In this document: positions 57,658 through 64,000 of the stretch, piece after piece | Numbering within the stretch: the stretch's first letter is position 1 | Layout of the letters: each line of letters begins with the position of its first letter | Source of the DNA: Alphaproteobacteria bacterium | GTDB lineage: Bacteria; Pseudomonadota; Alphaproteobacteria; JAJFFI01 | Direction of reading: 5' to 3' | Length of the DNA: 64,000 nucleotides | NCBI GenBank assembly: GCA_030066595.1 | Contig: JASJBI010000001.1 | Span: 23,541-87,540, forward strand | Notes under the pieces: model-generated | The model's input: only the letters and a program-made list of their open reading frames with translations | What the model was told of the DNA's origin: nothing | Database searches by the model: none | Program-made: the position numbers and the translations under genes

Positions 57658-58020
57658 ATGCCCACTTTCGGCACTTGGCTGCTCACGCGTTTGAACGGGA
57701 AGTGCGTCGGAACCGACGAGTTCGGAAACCGTTATTATGTGGAGCGCAAGCCCTCCAAGACGCTTCGGGACCGCCGCTGGGTGATCTACCCCGACAACGA
57801 CAACGAGGCGTCGCGGGTGCCGCCGCGCTGGCATCGCTGGCTGCATCACATCTCGGACGACCTGCCGGGCGAGGCGGAGATTCCGACCCGGCCGTGGGAG
57901 CAGGAGCATCAGCCGAACCCGACCGGCACGGAGAACGCCTACCGGCCGCCGGGGTCCGCGCTCAAGGGGGGCCAGCGCGCCCGGGGAACCGGTGACTACG
58001 AGCCGTGGACCCCGTCCTGA
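57658..58020 (+). CDS. NADH:ubiquinone oxidoreductase subunit NDUFA12
   Basis: 120 residues. Homologue of the mitochondrial complex I accessory subunit NDUFA12 (B17.2), found in alphaproteobacteria and bound to the matrix-side arm. The family blocks are GKCVGTDEFGNRYYVERK, DRRWVIYPDNDNEASRVPP and RWHRWLHHISDDLP. The start at 57658 (MPTFGTWLLTRLNG) fits the family N-terminus; an upstream start at 57604 adds an unrelated 18 residues. The main nuo operon is elsewhere. Genes for two MlaD-like proteins follow. Confidence 0.93.
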   Translation: MPTFGTWLLTRLNGKCVGTDEFGNRYYVERKPSKTLRDRRWVIYPDNDNEASRVPPRWHRWLHHISDDLPGEAEIPTRPWEQEHQPNPTGTENAYRPPGSALKGGQRARGTGDYEPWTPS

Positions 58021-58045
58021 ATAACGGCTGCGGAGAGCTTGAGCC

Positions 58046-58525
58046 GTGACCCGCAACACCCTCGAGATCCTGACCGGCGGTGTCGCGCTCGTGGTGCTTG
58101 TCGCGGTATTCGCCTTCTCCTATACCAGCGACCGGCTGGCCAGGACGGTCGGTTACGATCTGATCGCGCGTTTTCAAAGGGTGGATGGGCTGGCCACCGG
58201 CAGCATGGTCCGCCTGGCGGGCATCGAAGTGGGCGAGGTGAAGAGCCAGCGTTTCGATCCGGCGACCCGGCAGGCAGTGGTGACCTTCCGCATCAACAGC
58301 GGCGTCCAGATCCCGATCGACAGCGCGGCGATGATCATCAGTCAGGGAATTCTGGGCAGCAAGTTCGTGCGCATCGAGCCCGGTGGCGAGGAGACCTATC
58401 TGGAAGACGGCGACGAGTTCGATTTCGTTCAGAACTCCGTCATTCTGGAAGACGTGCTGGAGAGGCTGATCAAGGAAGTCGAGACCACCCGGGAAAACAA
58501 GCAAAGCGGCACGACCAGCGAGTAA
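58046..58525 (+). CDS. MlaD-family lipid transport protein, copy 1
   Basis: 159 residues. One N-terminal membrane helix (ILTGGVALVVLVAVFAFSY) and a single MCE domain (YDLIARFQRVDGLATGSMVR, LAGIEVGEVKSQRFD, SQGILGSKFVRIEPGG). In the Mla system a hexameric MlaD ring shuttles phospholipids between the inner-membrane ABC transporter and periplasmic carriers. The GTG start at 58046 follows GGAGAG. It lies 25 bp after the NDUFA12 gene. No mlaE/mlaF genes are in the window. Confidence 0.9.
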   Translation: MTRNTLEILTGGVALVVLVAVFAFSYTSDRLARTVGYDLIARFQRVDGLATGSMVRLAGIEVGEVKSQRFDPATRQAVVTFRINSGVQIPIDSAAMIISQGILGSKFVRIEPGGEETYLEDGDEFDFVQNSVILEDVLERLIKEVETTRENKQSGTTSE

Positions 58526-58554
58526 AGCGCCGGTAGCCGGGCGAGGGAGGAGCA

Positions 58555-59010
58555 ATGGGACGCAGTCTGGTGGAAACCGTGATGGGCGCCGTGGTGCTGA
58601 TGATCGCGGGATTCTTCCTGGTCTTTGCCTACAACACCAGCGATCTGCGCCCGGTCGAGGGCTACCCGATACTGGCCAAGTTCAATGCGGTGGACGGGCT
58701 CGAGGATGGTTCGGACGTGCGCATGGGCGGGGTCAAGGTCGGCAGCGTCACCGATGCCCGCATCGACCCGATGGACTATCGGGCGGTCGTGACCATGAGC
58801 ATCCAGTCCGAGCTCAAGCTGCCGACGGACACCACGGCGTCGGTCTCCAGCGACGGGCTGTTGGGCGGCAAGTATGTGGAGCTCAAGCCGGGCAACGCGG
58901 CAGAGACGATCCCGACCGGCGGCGAGATCGGGCGGACCGAAGACGTCGTCGACATCGAAGCGCTGCTGTCCAAAGCGATCTTTCTGCTGAGCGAAGAGGT
59001 CACCAAATAG
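58555..59010 (+). CDS. MlaD-family lipid transport protein, copy 2
   Basis: 151 residues, with the same layout as the preceding protein: a membrane helix (TVMGAVVLMIAGFFLVFAY) and an MCE domain (YPILAKFNAVDGLEDGSDVR, MGGVKVGSVTDARID, SSDGLLGGKYVELKPGN). The two proteins align along their whole length but are clearly diverged, so the duplication is old. Two similar subunits could make a mixed ring (inference). It starts 29 bp after copy 1, after GGGAGGAG. Confidence 0.9.
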   Translation: MGRSLVETVMGAVVLMIAGFFLVFAYNTSDLRPVEGYPILAKFNAVDGLEDGSDVRMGGVKVGSVTDARIDPMDYRAVVTMSIQSELKLPTDTTASVSSDGLLGGKYVELKPGNAAETIPTGGEIGRTEDVVDIEALLSKAIFLLSEEVTK

Positions 59011-59096
59011 CTGCGGCGCCGAATCACGGTGACGCCCGGCCTACGGCCGCTGGGCAAACCTGGGACCCGGACAAGTACGCGCGCGACGCCGGTTTC

Positions 59097-59813
59097 GTGG
59101 CCGAGCTGGGCCTGCCCGTGGTCGAGCTCCTGGCGCCGCGATCGGGCGAGCGGATCCTCGATCTCGGCTGCGGCGAAGGGGCTCTGACGGCCGCGCTCGC
59201 ATCGGTCGGTGCCCAGGTCGTCGCAGTCGACGCCAGTCCCGAGCAGGTGGCTGCGGCGCGGGCGCGCTTTGCGGGACGGGACGACGTGGAGCTGCTGGTG
59301 ATGGACGGCGCGCGGCTCAGCTTCGACCGGCTGTTCGACGCGGTCTTCTCGAATGCCGCCCTGCACTGGATGAAGGATGCCGACGCCGTGATCGCCGGGG
59401 TGTGGCGCGCGCTCAAGCCCGGCGGTCGGTTCGTCGGCGAATTGGGCGGGGCGGGCAACATCGACGCCATCGCCGATGGGCTCAGGCTGGCCTTCGAGGC
59501 GCGCGGCCGCGACTTCGACGCCACGAATCCCTGGTATTTTCCGACCGCGGACGACTATCGACGGCGGCTCGAGAGCGCCGGCTTCCTGGTCCGCATGATC
59601 GATCTGTTTCCGCGGCCGACGCCCCTGCCCACGGGACTGCGCGCCTGGCTCGAAACCTTCGCGGGCGCCTTTCTGGAAACCCTGCCGGAGGCCGAGCGCG
59701 AAGCCATCATGGACGACGTTGCGGCCGCGGCCCGCCCGCGGCTGCGCGACGCCGCGGGCAACTGGAGCGCCGACTACGTGCGCCTGCGTTTCGCCGCGGA
59801 GAAGCCCGCATGA
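59097..59813 (+). CDS. Class I SAM-dependent methyltransferase
   Basis: 238 residues from a GTG at 59097. The SAM site is ILDLGCGEGALTAALAS, then VVAVDASPEQVAAARARF, and SNAALHWMKDADAVIAGVWR with LKPGGRFVGELGGAG follow as in the BioC/trans-aconitate-methyltransferase type. Residues GQTWDPDKYARDAGF just upstream, in frame, match what normally opens this family, but that stretch has no ATG, GTG or TTG start. The only candidate is an ATA at 59007 overlapping the MlaD stop. Its stop overlaps the next gene (ATGA at 59810-59813). The substrate is unknown. Confidence 0.85.
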   Translation: MAELGLPVVELLAPRSGERILDLGCGEGALTAALASVGAQVVAVDASPEQVAAARARFAGRDDVELLVMDGARLSFDRLFDAVFSNAALHWMKDADAVIAGVWRALKPGGRFVGELGGAGNIDAIADGLRLAFEARGRDFDATNPWYFPTADDYRRRLESAGFLVRMIDLFPRPTPLPTGLRAWLETFAGAFLETLPEAEREAIMDDVAAAARPRLRDAAGNWSADYVRLRFAAEKPA

Positions 59814-60208
59814 TCCCGCGCTTGGCCGCGTCGGCCCTGTTGTTCGCGATGCTGGCCGCACCGCCCGCGCAGGCGATCAAGGGCGACCTCGTCGTGCTCG
59901 GCGGGCTCGACAAGATCACCGCCCGCATATCCAAGTTCGAGGCGCCGATCAACCAGCCGGTCCGGTTCGGCGCGCTCGAGATCATCGTGCGCAGCTGCGA
60001 TCGCACGCCGCCGGAAGAACCGCCGGAAAGCGCCGCCTTCCTGGAGATCCGCGAGATCAGAGTGGACGAGGATCTGGAGGTACGCCTGTTCACCGGCTGG
60101 ATGTTTGCATCCAGCCCGGCCCTGTCCGCGCTGGAGCACCCGATCTATGACGTCTGGGTGCTCGACTGCAGGATCCCCAGTACCTCGGAGTCGTCCATCC
60201 CCGACTGA
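59810..60208 (+). CDS. DUF2155 domain-containing exported protein
   Basis: 132 residues with a signal peptide ([18 protein letters not shown]). The DUF2155 core is seen in [40 protein letters not shown] and the C-terminal [12 protein letters not shown]. The family is alphaproteobacterial and its function is unknown, though it is often found beside the complex I NDUFA12 and acc genes as here. It overlaps the upstream methyltransferase by 4 bp. Its last 11 codons ([11 protein letters not shown]), beyond the family end, overlap the 3' end of the convergent aat gene by 64 bp. Confidence 0.9.
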   Translation: MIPRLAASALLFAMLAAPPAQAIKGDLVVLGGLDKITARISKFEAPINQPVRFGALEIIVRSCDRTPPEEPPESAAFLEIREIRVDEDLEVRLFTGWMFASSPALSALEHPIYDVWVLDCRIPSTSESSIPD

Positions 60209-60795
60209 AACCGGGCATGGCGGCTAAGCGCCTCGCCCAGCAGCGCACGGTATTCCTGGCGCGAGATCTCCCGTGCGCCGAACTGCTCCAAGTGGCGGGT
60301 CAGGAACTGGGTGTCCAGCAGCACATAGCCGCCCTTGATCAAGCCGGCGACCAGATAGGCGAGGGCGATCTTGCTGGCGTTGGTCACGCGGGTAAACATG
60401 CTCTCGCCGAAGAAGGCGGCGCTGATCGAGACACCGTATAGCCCGCCGACCAGGCGGCCGTCCTGCCAGCACTCCACGCTGTGGGCCCGGCCCATGGCGT
60501 GCAGATCGCCGTAGAGCCGCATGATCTCGTCGTTGATCCAGGTGTCGCTGCGGCCCGGCCGCGGTTCGGCGCAACCCTTCATGACCTCGGCAAAGGCGCT
60601 GTCGAAGCGGACTTCGAACGGGTTGTTGCGCAAGATCCGGCGCAGCCGGCGGGACATGTGGAACTCGTCCAGCGGGATCACTCCGCGCCATTCCGGGTCG
60701 ACCCAGAACAGCTCCTTGTCCTGCCGGCTCTCGGCCATCGGGAACAGGCCGGCCGCGTAGGCCCGGAGCAGGATGTCAGCGTTCAGCTCGCTCAT
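60145..60795 (-). CDS. aat: Leucyl/phenylalanyl-tRNA-protein transferase
   Basis: 216 residues. Aat transfers Leu or Phe from aminoacyl-tRNA to proteins with N-terminal Lys or Arg, creating an N-degron. The signatures are [40 protein letters not shown] and [20 protein letters not shown]. The start at 60795 ([16 protein letters not shown]) matches the family; upstream sequence does not. Products go to ClpS and ClpA, encoded at 21805-24456. It is the last gene of the minus-strand run aroQ-accB-accC-aat. Confidence 0.96.
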   Translation of the reverse strand: MSELNADILLRAYAAGLFPMAESRQDKELFWVDPEWRGVIPLDEFHMSRRLRRILRNNPFEVRFDSAFAEVMKGCAEPRPGRSDTWINDEIMRLYGDLHAMGRAHSVECWQDGRLVGGLYGVSISAAFFGESMFTRVTNASKIALAYLVAGLIKGGYVLLDTQFLTRHLEQFGAREISRQEYRALLGEALSRHARFQSGMDDSEVLGILQSSTQTS

Positions 60796-60890
60796 GCGTT
60801 CGTAAGTGTGCCTGCTTGCCGCGGAGGTGGACAAGACACGCGGCGCCTGCAAGAGCTGGGCACGGTGTCGTGCGCTCCCGCCTGCGGCGC

Positions 60891-62234
60891 CTACGGCTCG
60901 CCACCGACCAGATTCTCCAGCCAGTGGATATCATAGCTTCCGTTTATGAAGTCTGCATCGGCGACCAGGCGCTGGTGCAGCGGGATGGTGGTGTCGATGC
61001 CGCCGATCACGAACTCCTCCAGGGCGCGCCGCAGGCGCATCAGGCATTCGTTGCGGCTGGAGCCGTGCACGATCAGCTTGGCCACCAGGCTGTCATAGTA
61101 GGGCGGGATCTCGTAGCCGGCATAGAGCGCTGAATCCACCCGCACGCCCAGTCCGCCGGGGGGATGATAGTCGGTCACGCGGCCGGGCGAGGGGGCGAAG
61201 GTCTCGGGATGCTCGGCGTTGACCCGGCACTCGATGGCGTGGCCTGACAGCGCAATGTCCGGCTGCGCAAAGGACAGCGGTCGACCGTCGGCGACGCGGA
61301 TCTGCTCGCGCACGATGTCGATGCCGCTGATCATCTCGCTCACAGGGTGTTCCACTTGGATGCGGGTGTTCATCTCGATGAAGAAGAACTTCCCGTCCTC
61401 GTACAGAAACTCCAGCGTGCCGGCGCCCCGATAGCCGAGCTTGCGGACCGCATCACAGGCGGCTTTTCCGATTTCCGCCCGCTGTTCGGCATTGAGCGCC
61501 GGGGAAGGCGCCTCCTCCAGGACCTTCTGGTGCGTGCGCTGGAGCGAGCAGTCCCGTTCGCCGATATGCACCACGTGGCCGTGGCTGTCGGCGATGATCT
61601 GCACCTCGATATGGCGCGGTTTGGCCAGGTACTTCTCGATGTAGACCGCGTCGTTCCCGAAATTCGCCAGCGCCTCGCGCCGCGCCGTCGCGATCGACCC
61701 CGCCAGCTCTTCGGGCGCCGAGACCACCTTCATGCCACGGCCGCCACCACCACCCGAGGCCTTGATCAGCACCGGAAAGCCGATCTCATCGGCAAGCTTG
61801 GCCGCTGCGTCGTTGTCCCTGACCGCGTCCTCGGAGCCCGGCACCACGGGAACGCCCGCGGCCTGCATGCTGGCCTTGGCCGCAACCTTGTCCCCCATGG
61901 CTTCGATGTGCCGGGGCTCGGGTCCGATGAAGACGAAGCCGTGCTCTTCGACGATGGCCGCGAAGGCCGCGTTCTCGGATAGGAAGCCGTAGCCCGGATG
62001 GATGGCATCGGCACCGGTGATGGTGGCGGCCGAGATGATCCCAGGGATATTGAGATAGCTCTCGCTCGCCGGCGGCGGGCCGATGCAGACGCTCTCGTCG
62101 GCCAGGCGCACGTGCATGGCGTCCGCATCGGCCGTCGAATGGACCGCCACGGTATGAATGCCCATCTCGCGGCAGGCGCGGTGGATGCGCAGGGCGATCT
62201 CGCCGCGGTTGGCGATCAGGACCTTGTCGAACAT
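60891..62234 (-). CDS. accC: Acetyl-CoA carboxylase, biotin carboxylase subunit
   Basis: 447 residues. It carboxylates biotin on AccB with ATP and bicarbonate, the first step of malonyl-CoA synthesis for fatty acids. The N-domain opens [20 protein letters not shown], the ATP-grasp Gly loop is [14 protein letters not shown], and [20 protein letters not shown] carries the metal ligands and catalytic residues. The length equals E. coli AccC. The spacing to accB is 68 bp. The accA and accD partners are elsewhere. Confidence 0.97.
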   Translation of the reverse strand: MFDKVLIANRGEIALRIHRACREMGIHTVAVHSTADADAMHVRLADESVCIGPPPASESYLNIPGIISAATITGADAIHPGYGFLSENAAFAAIVEEHGFVFIGPEPRHIEAMGDKVAAKASMQAAGVPVVPGSEDAVRDNDAAAKLADEIGFPVLIKASGGGGGRGMKVVSAPEELAGSIATARREALANFGNDAVYIEKYLAKPRHIEVQIIADSHGHVVHIGERDCSLQRTHQKVLEEAPSPALNAEQRAEIGKAACDAVRKLGYRGAGTLEFLYEDGKFFFIEMNTRIQVEHPVSEMISGIDIVREQIRVADGRPLSFAQPDIALSGHAIECRVNAEHPETFAPSPGRVTDYHPPGGLGVRVDSALYAGYEIPPYYDSLVAKLIVHGSSRNECLMRLRRALEEFVIGGIDTTIPLHQRLVADADFINGSYDIHWLENLVGGEP

Positions 62235-62302
62235 GTCCTGTCCGTCATTTCGCCCGTGGTCCCGCGTCCATGGCAGGGATAGAGCTCGTCCGCCGCATTG
62301 CG

Positions 62303-62749
62303 TCAGCGCAGGATCAACAGTACGTCGCCGTACTCGACCGGCATCTTGTCCTGCACCAGCAGCTCCGCCACCTCGCCGGCATGGGGCGCGCGGATCTCGT
62401 TGAAGGTCTTCATCGCCTCGATCAGCAGCAGGGTCTGTCCCTGGTCCACATGATCGCCGGCCTTGACGAAGGGCGGCGCACCCGGCTCGGGCGCCAAATA
62501 GACCGTGCCCACCATCGGGGAGGTGATGGCGCCAGGCTCGGCCGCCTGGTCCGGGCCGGCCGAGGGCGCCGCGCCGGGCTCGGCGGTTGCGGTCCCGGTA
62601 TTCTGCACCGGCACCATGACCTCGGCTCTTTGTTTCACGACCCGGACGCGCCAGGCGTCGGTGCCGTACTCGATCTCCGACAGCCCGGTCTCTTCCAGCA
62701 GGGCCGCAAGCCGGCGTACCAGATCCTCGTCTATTTCGTTGCTGGCCAT
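62303..62749 (-). CDS. accB: Acetyl-CoA carboxylase, biotin carboxyl carrier protein
   Basis: 148 residues. The N-terminal helical region (EDLVRRLAALLEETGLSEIE) is followed by a Pro/Ala-rich swivelling linker (about 52-72) and the biotinyl domain. Biotin is attached to Lys114 in IEAMKTFNEIRAP; TF in place of the common LM or MM is usual for this bacterial class. The ATG overlaps the aroQ stop (ATGA, 62747-62750), so the two are translationally coupled. Confidence 0.97.
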   Translation of the reverse strand: MASNEIDEDLVRRLAALLEETGLSEIEYGTDAWRVRVVKQRAEVMVPVQNTGTATAEPGAAPSAGPDQAAEPGAITSPMVGTVYLAPEPGAPPFVKAGDHVDQGQTLLLIEAMKTFNEIRAPHAGEVAELLVQDKMPVEYGDVLLILR

Positions 62750-63219
62750 CAGTTCGCGTTCGCCTTTGCAAGGAGTTCCGCCATGGCGTCGAGCGCCAGC
62801 AGGTAGCTTTGCGCGCCGAAACCACAGATCACCCCGACCGCCGCTCGCGAGATGTGGGATCGATGTCGAAACGGCTCGCGCCGGTAGATGTTGGACAGAT
62901 GCACCTCGATCACCGGCAGCTCGGCCAGCGACAGCGCATCCAGGATCGCCACCGAGGTATGGCTGTAGCCGCCAGCGTTGAGAATGATCCCGTCGCAGCT
63001 GTCGCTGGCCTCCTGAATCCAGGTCACCAGCTCGCCCTCGAGATTGCTCTGCCGGAGATCGACCGCCAGCCCCAGCGCCTGCGCGCGCGCACGGCAGGCG
63101 TCCTCGATGTCGGCCAGCGTCTCGCTGCCGTAGATCTCGGGCTCGCGGCTGCCAAGCATGTTCAGGTTGGGGCCGTTCAGGACCAGGATCGTGGTCGGCC
63201 GGCGGTCTGCAGCACTCAC
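62749..63219 (-). CDS. aroQ: Type II 3-dehydroquinate dehydratase
   Basis: 156 residues from a GTG at 63219, with GAGGA 4 bp ahead. It dehydrates 3-dehydroquinate in the shikimate pathway. The active-site Tyr/Arg loop is NGPNLNMLGSREPEIYGSET, the catalytic His region is ILNAGGYSHTSVAILDAL, and HLSNIYRREPFRHRSHISRA closes the site. The length is typical for the dodecameric type II enzyme. It opens the minus-strand operon with accB, accC and aat. Confidence 0.96.
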   Translation of the reverse strand: MSAADRRPTTILVLNGPNLNMLGSREPEIYGSETLADIEDACRARAQALGLAVDLRQSNLEGELVTWIQEASDSCDGIILNAGGYSHTSVAILDALSLAELPVIEVHLSNIYRREPFRHRSHISRAAVGVICGFGAQSYLLALDAMAELLAKANAN

Positions 63220-63345
63220 CTTTTCCTCGCGCCGGGTCGGTATTCGCGAGCGGGTTATAGCATGCGCCCGAGCCAGTCTCGAAATAATCTTCCCAAGGCG
63301 GCCAGTTGCCTCTATATCAACGAAGTTTCGGCGCGGGGACGGCAC

Positions 63346-64000
63346 ATGACCGAAAGAATCAGGGACTTCCTGGCGCAGGCGCGACCCGAGACGCCCTGTT
63401 TGGTGATCGACCTGGAGGTCGTGTGCGACAACTATCGGCGGCTCGCCGAGGCGTTGCCCCTGGTCGACATCTACTACGCGGTCAAGGCCAACCCGGCGCC
63501 GCAGATCCTGGAGGCTCTGACCGAGCTCGGATCCCGTTTCGACGCCGCCAGCCGGGCTGAAATCGACGCCTGTCTCGCCGCCGGCGCCGCAGCCGAGCGG
63601 CTGTCCTATGGCGGCACCATCAAGAAGCAGGCCGACATCGCCTATGCCCACGATCAAGGCGTGACTCTGTTCGCCTTCGACAGCGCGGCCGAGCTTGAAA
63701 AGCTCGCTGTGGCGGCGCCGGGGGCGCGGGTCTTTTGCCGCATCCTGATGGAGGGCGATGGCGCGGACTGGCCGTTGTCGCGCAAGTTCGGTTGCGAACC
63801 GGAGATGGCCCGCGATCTCTTGCTTCAGGCGGGCGCGATGGGGCTCGAGCCCTACGGCGTGTCCTTCCATGTCGGCTCGCAGCAGACCGACCCCGAACAA
63901 TGGGACATTGCCATTGGGCGGACGGCCATGCTGTTCACCGCCCTCAACGAGGCCGGAATCGAGCTGCGCCTCGTCAACCTGGGCGGCGGTTTCCCGGCAC
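63346..64000 (+). CDS. PLP-dependent ornithine/lysine-type decarboxylase (partial, 3' end outside window)
   Basis: 218 residues visible of an alanine-racemase-fold (type III) decarboxylase. PLP lysine Lys47 is in IYYAVKANPAPQILEAL. SRAEIDACLAAG, RLSYGGTIKKQADIAYAHDQ and the phosphate-binding FHVGSQQTDPEQW and NLGGGFP strands follow. Ornithine decarboxylases of alphaproteobacteria make putrescine, feeding spermidine. Specificity (ornithine, lysine or arginine) depends on parts beyond the window. It is divergent from aroQ across 126 bp. Confidence 0.9.
   Translation, partial: MTERIRDFLAQARPETPCLVIDLEVVCDNYRRLAEALPLVDIYYAVKANPAPQILEALTELGSRFDAASRAEIDACLAAGAAAERLSYGGTIKKQADIAYAHDQGVTLFAFDSAAELEKLAVAAPGARVFCRILMEGDGADWPLSRKFGCEPEMARDLLLQAGAMGLEPYGVSFHVGSQQTDPEQWDIAIGRTAMLFTALNEAGIELRLVNLGGGFPA

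Overview
The window is about 66-70% GC, densely packed with genes and uses Shine-Dalgarno starts. Its gene set is that of an alphaproteobacterium: the division regulator MipZ, the mitochondrial-type complex I subunit NDUFA12, the iron regulator Irr, a phasin, adjacent clpS and clpA, and a class II (B12-dependent) ribonucleotide reductase. The style suggests Rhodospirillales or relatives, but there is no rRNA gene here to fix the taxonomy. I saw no tRNA, CRISPR array, insertion sequence, integrase or prophage. The window begins inside a glutathione S-transferase gene (minus strand) and ends inside a PLP decarboxylase gene (plus strand).

Layout. 1-2633: minus-strand acyl-CoA synthetase, DsbA-like isomerase and GST. 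2774-7584: DUF3179 protein, a TPR protein fused to a PRMT-type methyltransferase, and a molybdopterin oxidoreductase. 7708-10105: mipZ, a VWA protein and a membrane J-domain protein. 10133-12797: AraC regulator divergent from a 2-dehydropantoate 2-reductase gene and a LysE exporter. 13068-16730: galU, ugd and a phosphohexomutase, which supply UDP-glucose, UDP-glucuronate and related precursors. 16910-21543: soluble chemoreceptor, gamma-glutamylcyclotransferase-like protein, SPOR-tailed D,D-carboxypeptidase, and a phasin with a basic N-terminal half. 21805-28313: clpS-clpA, CoA transferase, CDP-alcohol phosphatidyltransferase, TPR/Sel1 protein, FemAB/GNAT-like protein. 28892-33806: a translationally coupled PAS/GAF histidine kinase, CheY and CheY-cyclase. 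33971-41529: RND adaptor and pump, then an AsmA protein with an internal duplication. 41542-44830: RidA, SulP transporter, SnoaL-like protein.

45163-49920 is an oxidative-stress and metal-response region with clear gene decay. oxyR, a truncated monofunctional catalase and an intact katG lie in tandem on the minus strand. On the plus strand follow a relic of a putative manganese transporter, intact irr, and a frameshifted methyltransferase relic. Two sites share the OxyR tetranucleotide architecture (ATAG-N7-CAAT-N7-ATTW-N7-CAAT). One precedes the catalase relic and katG. The other lies between oxyR and the transporter relic and points toward the relic.

50227-53170: FecR-domain protein, Kef-type antiporter, and an intergenic stretch with short palindromes and tandem terminators. 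53171-57040: nrdJ, with a promoter about 225 bp upstream that carries two NrdR-like boxes 30 bp apart. 57658-60208: NDUFA12, two MlaD-like proteins, a methyltransferase and a DUF2155 protein. 60145-63219: a minus-strand run of aroQ, accB, accC and aat. The final gene is an ornithine/lysine-type decarboxylase.

Functional links: aat, clpS and clpA together supply the bacterial N-degron pathway from two loci; oxyR, katG and irr link peroxide defence to iron status; NrdR and nrdJ govern dNTP supply. The observations I rate highest are the paired OxyR boxes beside decayed genes, the NrdR-box promoter of nrdJ, and the PRMT9-like TPR-methyltransferase.
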